Origin: Isoetes taiwanensis
Lineage: Eukaryota > Streptophyta > Lycopodiopsida > Isoetales > Isoetaceae
DNA length: 64,000 bases
Reading direction: 5' to 3'
Assembly: GCA_021234155.1 (NCBI GenBank)
Contig: JAJEKV010000041.1
Span: 4,330,829 to 4,394,828 of the forward strand
The notes beneath the pieces are model-generated. The model saw nothing but the letters and a program-made list of their open reading frames with translations. It had not been told where the DNA came from and did no database searches. This document shows, piece by piece, positions 56,630 through 64,000 of this stretch (positions within the stretch are counted from its first letter, which is position 1; each line of letters opens with the position of its first letter). The position numbers and the translations under genes are program-made.

Positions 56630-56639
56630 ACATTATCAT

Positions 56640-58730
56640 ATGTAACCTCGTTCGCCTAATGTTTTGATAGAATATCGAGCCTCTATACAACTTCGCCTAA
56701 GCATTTAGAATATGAAATACAAGAGTGCGAACATCTACCAAAATAACTCAATATCCTAATAAGACTATCTTGACTGATATAACCAGTGAGACAATGTGAT
56801 TACTCCGTCGAGATATTGTACATGGAATTCCTAGATATACCAGGTGGATGTATGAATTGCAACTTTTACATCATAGCCCATTGGCGACATCCCATAAGAC
56901 ATATGACATATAGTGCCTCTGTCTAACTGTTCTTGTAGACTTGAAAAGATCAGAGAGATAATGGAGGAATGAGGGAGGGAGGGAAACACCAACACTCTCT
57001 CATTCACTTCCTCCGCGCTAATTGCCATCACCCTCCTTTTCTACAAGAGGAGTAAATACAAGAGAAATATTACACTACTGAAAGGTCGAAAAGAAGAAGA
57101 AGCTAATGATGTTATGTTCAATATATATAAATTTTGACTTCATATGCACCTTGCATATACTTTATGACTAATGGCTAAACATCTAACATCTTGTTTAAAA
57201 TTTTAAGCAGAAACCAGTTTTGGCATTTAAGGCCTATCCGCATGTTAGATACATGCCAGATCCTCCTTCCGATCGTGCCTCCCCATATATTTTCTCCTCT
57301 TGTTCTCATATATCTTTCAACCTCTTTTCTTCGCATTCAAACTACTTGTCCCAAGCCTGTACTACTGCTAGTTAAGAAAAGGTGTTATATTAATCATAGC
57401 TTAAAATCTACAAAGGTTAGACATTAAGCCCACATAGCAAAAACCAGAGATTGATTCTGTTAGCCATATAGCAAATGGCAGTTATAAAAACCACATTAAC
57501 CATATTATCCAGATGATTACATAACCAAAATTGAGCATGATAGTCTGATCGAATCAGGCGAAATCCACATTCACCCACTAAGTTACATTAACCGCATTAT
57601 CCAGAGGATCATATAATAGAAACTGAGCCTGATAATCTGATCGAATCAGGTCAAATTTACATTCACCTACTTTCAGCACCAGCATGCTAGAAGAGAATCA
57701 AAATTGCTAAAGTCGGCAAAGCATAGCTAAAAGGAGGAAGCAATCACAGTAAAGAATCCGGGACTGGAGGAACATCTAGGAAGGAGCGGATGACATTGGG
57801 ACCAATTTTGTGGGTAGGCAGAGTGCACCAGTTGATCTCAGTCCAGGAAGGAGCCAATGGAGGTAACTCATTGGGAACTCATTAAGGAGGACTTGCAGGA
57901 TATTAAGCGAGATCCCAAGACAAGCCTTACATTTAGCCTTGTGGTAGTAATACATGGATTGAAAGTAGGAAAACCAATGCTTAGTAAACATGCGGTTATG
58001 AGCAACAATATACTTATGGAGAATAACGACATTATAGATCTCTCTGGCCCGCGATCACTATTACAAGGACATTCGTGCATCTGCCCTTGGAACACTGCGT
58101 ACATGAATTAGAGATCTTGGAGCATGTGATGACATTAGTACTAGAACGTCCCCCAAAACAAAAAAAAAAAAAATCAATCTGCTTGCAGATGCCATGGTAC
58201 AGACTGAAACACAAGAACCACACTAGATGTAGATTTTGATGTTCAAATGCAAGAGGGAGCTCAGGATTATACACAGGAGCTAGAGATGAGGACATCAAAT
58301 AGCACGTAGAGTACATGTTTAGATCAGCCCGAGCAGGACTGGCACTTCAACTTACAAATCATGGGGTTTTAAGAAATAGGCTCTTGTTCGGATGATACCG
58401 GGACAATTGCATATCTTTTCACAAATACAATGCACATCTGAAGCCCAGGAATTTTTATAGCATGAAGAGTGGGTGCTCAATGGCCAGACCGACGACGTCA
58501 TCTTCTGGTGCATTTCTCGTCATCGCAGGATAAGCTATATATTCTACAACAAGGGTATACCTCAAGGGCACTCATTTTTTGCTGCAAAAGGATCTCTCCC
58601 CAGTTTAGCTTACTCGACGACATGAGGAGCTGTGTAAGGCTTGAGAGGTAAGGCTTCAAAGAAAATGGGCAGTATACCGGGGAGACATCACTCATTTTTT
58701 ACCAGTGGCCTCAAAATTCTTGGTTGGGTA
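56640..58730. other. No gene assigned
   Basis: Possibly later introns of the RING-like gene. A direct duplication of about 85 bp with ACCATATTATCCAGATGATT/ACCGCATTATCCAGAGGATC is at 57493-57575 and 57590-57670. Plus-strand reading near 57857-57990 (HWELIKEDLQDIKRDPKTS) is protein-like but isolated. Confidence 0.4.
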
Positions 58731-58945
58731 ACTTCTAGCTGCTCCCCCAGGGGTTCTTTACCTTGTTTAGTTTTCTTATTACCGTTTGTCGTGTTCTACG
58801 ATGGGGCTTAGTCCCCAAATCTCATTTGGGCTTAAATGCCCGTTGTTATGTAACCGTGCCATGGCCCGTTGGGGCCCCCGTGGATGTAAAAAATTATCCT
58901 ATCCTATCCTATCCTATCCTATCCTATCCTATCCTATTCTATCTA
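58731..58945 (+). repeat. Probable LINE 3' end with (TATCC)n tail
   Basis: A GC-rich 3' UTR-like stretch (GCCCGTTGGGGCCCCCGTGG) is followed by ATGTAAAAAAT and about ten TATCC units (58887-58937). This resembles the tail structure of the two LINEs in the window but has a different 3' UTR, so it is a separate, severely truncated family. Confidence 0.6.
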
Positions 58946-59139
58946 AGCAAAAGCTTCAATTTGAATGTAGCCAAGACAGCCTGGTTGGGGTACCCGAATG
59001 CTCATGAAGTTTCATTGGATTTCTAATTTTCCTAGCCTTAGAATTCAAAAATAAGGCATTTAAGGGATAAGATGATGCCACATCATTTATATCATGATGT
59101 GGCAGCGACATGAGGATAGGCTACAATTGTAGGAAATGT

Positions 59140-59829
59140 TGTTGTTTTTTTTTTTTTTTTTTTTTTGGGGAGGGGGGCAAGCCTACTAATGAACTTTGTT
59201 GAAGATTAGTTATTACAAAAACTAGGAAAATGTTAGTTATTTTTGTTATTTCATCTCATCCTGAAGTTTACTGGGTGCAATCAATCCAGGACACCTAGTT
59301 GCGGCAGCCCCTGACATAAGCCAGGTAGCCTATTTGGCTGCTCCAAGCTTCTCAGGTCAATTCGTGACCTGTAGGGAGCACCTGGCAGGCATCGCCCAAC
59401 CCAGCTGGGTCTGCTGTTGATGGCTTCAAGGAAAAGCTCTTTGGCTTTTCCTTTGGTAAATCCTAAGGCGCTACATCACCATATTAATGGTTTTCATTCC
59501 ATATCTAATGAATTGATTGGTCTTGCCCCCAGGCTTATAACATACCTTCCCCCTTCAGATTCTTGGTCTCCAAGGATGATAGAGATTAGTTTGAAACTCA
59601 CTCCCTGAATCACCCTGTGATCATGGTTTCAACTTCTAGTCCTTCAGAAACCCGTTCCCTGCGTCACCTTGTAACCATAGTTTCATAGCTCATGTTTGAG
59701 CGGACGTCCTACTTGCCATCCCCGATGCAAGTTAAAATTCTTTCTTACTTTGTAGGTAACTAACCCCCTTCAAGGTTTCCATCAACCCCTCCGCGGTCTC
59801 CATAGGTTTTGATTTAAATGAGGGTTTTA
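59140..59829. other. Possible 3' LTR of the chromodomain gypsy, unpaired
   Basis: A T27-like homopolymer and a G-rich patch start the region, followed by unremarkable sequence up to the end of the chromodomain coding region. The partner LTR would lie outside the window, so the LTR cannot be defined. Confidence 0.3.
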
Positions 59830-61172
59830 CTGCACATACTCTTCACTCTCCCATGTGGCCTCGGAGAGTGGATGACCTTGCCACAAGATCAAGTACTCTG
59901 CTCTGTTGCGCAGCTTTCAAATGCGAGTGTCTGGAATCACCTCAGGAGTTACCTCAGAGCTCAGGGGTATTGTCGCCGGATCTATAATGTTGTCCATGGA
60001 CAATATTTCCTTTTTGAGTTGGCTTACATGGAATATTGGGTGCATATCAATTCCACGTGGAAGCTCTAACTCATATGATGTCTCATTGGCATGTCTTAAC
60101 ACTTTGAAAGGTCCAGCATATCGGGGGTTAATTTGGGTATCTTACCCTTGACTAATGGCTACAAGGTCCCCACCTTGAGTGCCGAAGGGTAAACAACTCA
60201 TAAGAATGCATACTCACCTTCCTTGAAGGTTATCTCTCTACGATGTTTGTTGGCATTTACCCTGGCTTGATCTTGAGCCTTCTTTAAATTAGCCCCGCAC
60301 TGATATACTATGGCTTGCATATCCTCCAACATATGGATAGCCGAATCAGTCTTTAAGGCTTCATTAGTCTCGACATAAGATCTCGGGTTCCTACCCATCA
60401 TTGCCATAAAAGGGCTCATTCTGGTACCTATATGATACCCGTTGTTATAAGTGAACTCAACACAAGTAGTCCTCCCATTTAGACTGTTTCTCAAATATAA
60501 AACTTCTTAACATGTCCTCTAGGATCATGTTAATGCGCTTCGTTTATCAATCTGTTTGGGGGTGGTTTCCACTGCTCATAGTGAGACTTACTCCCAACCC
60601 TTTCATAAAATCCTTCCAAAAAATGCTCTGTGAATTTGGAGTCTCGGTCGCTCATAATCTTTCGTGGCAAAACAAAAGTATTAGGTACTCCTTTGCCACA
60701 TCTTCTCCCATAGCATCACCCCGTAATGCTAAGAACTTTGCATACTTCATTAGGCAGTCTACTAGCTCCAATATCTGGGTGTGCTGTCAGCTGGTTCGTC
60801 GAAAAGCAACTATAAAATCTATATTTATACATTTCCACCTTTCCAAAGATATGGGCAATGGTTGTAACAAGCCTGATACCCTGCCATGGTCTATTTTTAC
60901 TGCTTGACATACTTGGCACTGGGCTATATAAGACTTTACGTCTTGCTTCAAAGCAGGCCAAAAGAATTGTCTCCTAATCAATTCATATGTCTTCTATACT
61001 CCCCCATGCCCTACTTGCGGGGTATTATGAAATTCGTACAGAATTTCCTTGCGAAGGTTCTCCCCTAAGGGTACGTATTTCCGCCCCTTATAGAACCAAA
61101 ATCCATCACCTTGTGCCCATAAAGCACCCCCTCTTTGGGTTGGATCCTGATCCTTGTCATATAAATCCTTGG
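59830..61172 (-). pseudogene. Chromovirus integrase and chromodomain
   Basis: A zinc-finger region (EILYEFHNTPQVGHGG and QCQVCQAVK), core fragments (INIDFIV; a DRDSKFTEHF-like piece near 60640), and YNNGYHIGTRMSPFMAM (60430) are visible. The end holds HPIFHVSQLKK and a chromodomain core EYLILWQGHPLSEATWE (59840-59890), which in this clade directs integration to heterochromatin. Frameshifts and stops are common. Confidence 0.8.
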
Positions 61173-61448
61173 GTTTATTCAGGGCTCTATAGTCAATGCA
61201 TATGCGCATAGTGCCATCCTTTTTCTTTACAAGAATTACAGGCGCACCAAATTGCGATTTACTAGGCCTGATAAACTCTTTTTGGAGTAGGTCTTGAATT
61301 TGTTTCTTGACCTCTTCCTACTCCAAAGGACATGCGCCCTGGCCATTGGTTTAGTCCCGGGTTCCAATTCTATCTCATAATAGATTTCGCATAATGGCAC
61401 TCCTTTTGGGAAGTCATTCGGGAACACATCGTTATATTTTTCTAACAA
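61173..61448 (-). pseudogene. Chromovirus RT N-terminal remnant
   Basis: It includes EKYNDVFPNDFPKGVP, the linker before RT, and ends with RICIDYRALNK, the first RT motif. Motifs for the catalytic Asp pair are missing because of the deletion. Confidence 0.8.
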
Positions 61449-61474
61449 ACTCTACCGCATTTATCATGGAAGAA

Positions 61475-61910
61475 TCAAAGACATAGGCAAGTACCTTTCA
61501 TTGACATTGGAACAGAAGCAACCTTGTCTCGCATAGCCATAATTAATTTAGGAGAGACCACATAAGGAGTTCCCTGAAGGGTGATCTCCTTTACTCCTCT
61601 TGAAATGACTATCAAATGCTTCCTCCAATTAATAGGAGGATTCACCATCTGTAGCCACTTGATACCTAGTATCACATCAAATCTCGTAAGCTTTGCTAAA
61701 TCAAAATTCATGGTCTCCGTATAATCCCCAATGGTTAAGTGCACCCCTGCCACCCCGTGGCACCAATGCTGAACCTGCCGCCCAGCTTCAGTTTCTATTT
61801 TATAGGGTGTGATAGGAACCATTTCCAATGCTAACTTGCGTTAAGTGTGTTGAAATGAAATTGTCAGTACTCCCGGAGTCAACTAGAACAATAACATTTC
61901 TATCATTTAA
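61475..61910 (-). pseudogene. Chromovirus aspartic protease
   Basis: The active site reads VLVDSGSTDNFIS (about 61870-61905), followed in another frame by the VHLTIGDYTETMNF strand and FDVILGIKWL, the ILG motif. It processes gag-pol in intact elements. Confidence 0.8.
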
Positions 61911-61980
61911 TTTTCAAGCAAACGGATAACTTGTCCAGCAAAGTTACCTTCCTTACTTACCGCATTGGTTCTCCCTGGAG

Positions 61981-63305
61981 CTATGGTAGAAAGTTTCTTG
62001 GTTCCCCCTTCTGCTTGCTTCGTGGCGGAGGCCAATGCCTTCTTCTCCTTGCGAGGCTTTGAACAATCCCGCGCCAGATGTCCTTGGGCCCCACAATTAT
62101 AACACGAAAATGTTTTAGACGGCTTCTTCCTAGAAGAAGCCTAACCTTTTCCCTTCTCATTAGCAGGGGAATTACCTGAACCATTTTGAGCAGTACAGGG
62201 TCGTTTGTTTGATCCTCCATATCTACTTTCCATCTTCCTTTGCTTCCATTCTTGGAACCGACGAAAGTTTGGCTGGGACTTTTTATTTTCCTCGTCCCCT
62301 TTATCCTTAGTCAAACTGGCCAATGTTGGAACCAAGAATACTGCGGATTCAAAGTTCGCTGGACACACTTGTATAATATGCACCTTAAGGATGCGGTCCT
62401 TAAGTCCATCCTCAAAATAACTTATTTGTATCCGGGCGGCATGTCCTTAATCCTTGCAAATATACCCCTCAAGGTGTTAATATATTGTTGCAAGGTCCTA
62501 GTCTGCTTAATGCTCTTGAGCTGAATCAAAGCATGGTGTTCATCATAGTGTGGAGCATACTCTTGTTTGAAAATTTTACAAAATTTCGCCCAATATTTTA
62601 TCTCCACATCCCTTCCCATAAGCAGACTCCACCAAGAGGCAACATACTCCCTAAGTTGCAATGCTGGATGCAATACTCTTGTAGCATCTCCTTTATTGGT
62701 GGTCCGGAAATATGTTTCCAACTATTAAGCCAACGAATAGCTTGTTCTGCAGTCTCATATCCTGCAAATTCAGGATGATCCCTCTTCTCCAATCCTTTAA
62801 CTTCATCCATTAATAGAGTTCCTGCAAATCTAGTTTTTGGATGCAGATAAGGAGAAGACGGACGTGCACTTATAGCTTCCCGAGCTTGGCTAGTTTGGCC
62901 AATAATCTGGACTCCCTGAGTCTGATTATCATGCTTTCCCTGCACATTAGCGCCCCCTAGGCTTCGGTCTAATAACCGTTTAATTGTATCAACCAATTTT
63001 ACCTCTCTCCCAGCAGCCTCTTTGGCTTGCTTAGTCATTTGAAGTTGCAATTCCTTGAGCAATTTAGTAGTATGCACTTGCTCAATCTTAGTTTCTGCAA
63101 CTTGCCCCATTAATTATCTAATCATTCCTTTGGAATAATCTAACTCCCCATGGAAGTTAAATGGATCAGAATCAACAAGTTTTTCAGAGGAACAGGAAGC
63201 TTGTGAGAATTTCTCAGCTTCCTTGCCTTTTTCTTCAGGAAAATTTATTTCCTTCTCCCTTACACCATCATGAGAATCTCCCAGATCCCCATCGATGTGT
63301 TCTTG
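61981..63305 (-). pseudogene. Chromovirus gag
   Basis: Several frames. The N-terminal part (63305-63110) is charged. The gag core includes GYETAEQAIRWLNSWKHI, LREYVASWWSLLMGRD, and IFKQEYAPHYDEHHALIQLK, ending in one nucleocapsid knuckle CYNCGAQGHLARDC (62065-62105). Confidence 0.8.
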
Positions 63306-63309
63306 CTAG

Positions 63310-64000
63310 AGTTTAGAATAGAATAGAATAGAATAGAAAAGAATAGAATAGAATTATTGTCCCTAGTGCCCTGAGGCCCCCAGACTGATGTAGCATGGGC
63401 GAGCTCCCAATGGGTGCTACTAGCGCAACACGCTGATACATTGTAGCCCTTTTGGAGGGTTTCTCTTATTTTCTATTGATATCGGCATCCCCTTATAATC
63501 AGCATCATGGCCGCGCGGTGGTGCGTCGTTATCATTAGCTTTTAGCTGAGCTTTTTGCGGGCTCCAATGTCCCACCTTTCCGATGGTTCATATTACAAGC
63601 CTTCTTTCTTTGTGCACCTCCCGATGTATAATTATCATCTTCCTGATTGCATCTACCAGGTCCTTAACTGTATCTACCCTTGCCATTAGGATATGTGCTG
63701 GTTGTCCCTAGCTTATACTCCTGTATTTATTTCTGATGTCTTCATATGTTGTATAATTGTTGAGCATGTGGTTCTCCTCCTCTACTCTCCCTGTGTTACA
63801 GATTTTGCAAATCCGGTTTTCCCTTTCTACTTTCCTCCACCTGTCTTTTTTCGATTCATAGATCGTGGCTCCCCATCCTAAATCTTGCCAAGGTATCTCT
63901 TCTTGTCTTCCCTAATAGATTGTCTCTGTACATCTGTTGTCCTATCTGTTGATCCGGGTTGAAGACTTCTATCAACCAGAGTGTTTTGGTACCGCTATGT
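63310..64000 (-). mobile_element. Second LINE copy, 3' part, running off the window
   Basis: On the minus strand it reads VFNPDQQIGQQMYRDN, LLGKTRR and ARFRMGSHDL, then a C-terminal zinc motif region and a 3' UTR, with GGAGCTCGCCCATGCTACA and CAGGGCACTAGGGACAATAA before an (ATTCT)n tail at about 63318-63354. The match to 36650-37182 is close, so it is the same LINE family. It inserted into the chromovirus 5' region. Confidence 0.88.

Larger units (their letters stand above)
59830..63309 (-). mobile_element. Chromovirus-type Ty3/gypsy with deleted RT
   Basis: In transcription order (right to left): gag, a CCHC knuckle, a DSG protease, the start of RT, integrase and a chromodomain. Between RICIDYRALNK (61174-61209) and the integrase zinc-finger linker the RT catalytic core and RNase H are absent. 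This is an internal deletion that removes about 1.5 kb expected in the family. The upstream side is cut by a LINE at 63310. Confidence 0.85.

Overview
The window is a deeply nested stack of transposable elements from a large plant genome. Plant signs are a B3 DNA-binding domain gene, a chromodomain Ty3/gypsy element, a Tat-like gypsy element with a second RNase H, Helitrons, hAT elements and short GT-AG introns. The mix (L1-like LINEs with microsatellite tails, a DUF7869-like transposase) looks more like a non-flowering land plant such as a fern than an angiosperm, but this is inference. No rRNA, tRNA or CRISPR was seen, and no intact ordinary host gene.

Layout: one Ty3/gypsy element on the minus strand spans 1995-54111. 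Its LTRs (1995-4496 and 51775-54111) share the 5-bp target duplication GTCAT. About 43 kb of its span is later insertions. Gag is at 50150-51738, protease is split between 21135-21253 and 17179-17559, an archaeal-type RNase H is at 16319-17074, RT/RNase H at 14500-16240 and integrase at 5018-5979. Insertions, left to right: (a) an 8.5-kb DNA transposon (5980-14501) inside integrase; (b) a 247-bp hAT MITE (16701-16947) inside the RNase H; (c) a non-autonomous Helitron (17560-21134) beside the protease active site; (d) a composite block (about 21254-50074). Block (d) holds tandem 645-bp palindrome/B3 repeats, a decayed Rep/helicase Helitron (22576-27901), a small Cys-rich gene, a hAT element (30162-30975), a nearly full-length LINE (about 31.5-37.35 kb), a second Helitron (38155-47743) that carries gene fragments and was itself hit by a Copia element (38860-43274), and an intact B3 gene (48461-48886).

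The most interesting system is the 8.5-kb DNA transposon. It has 25-bp terminal inverted repeats and a 4-bp target duplication. Two divergent genes lie inside it, both decayed. One is a DDE-like transposase of the DUF7869 type. The other is a bacterial-style fusion of a ParB-like domain with an N6-adenine/N4-cytosine DNA methyltransferase, carrying at least four plausible spliceosomal introns. About twenty copies of a near-perfect palindrome (core GTATTCCGGAATAC) form two regular arrays, one inside a methyltransferase intron and one in the shared upstream region. None was seen in an exon.

Outside the giant gypsy element, the left flank (1-1989) holds a LINE remnant and an inverted hAT copy. 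The right flank (54112-64000) holds a broken coiled-coil/RING gene, a LINE tail with a (TATCC)n end, a chromodomain gypsy element lacking most of its RT (59830-63309) and the 3' end of a second LINE (63310-64000).
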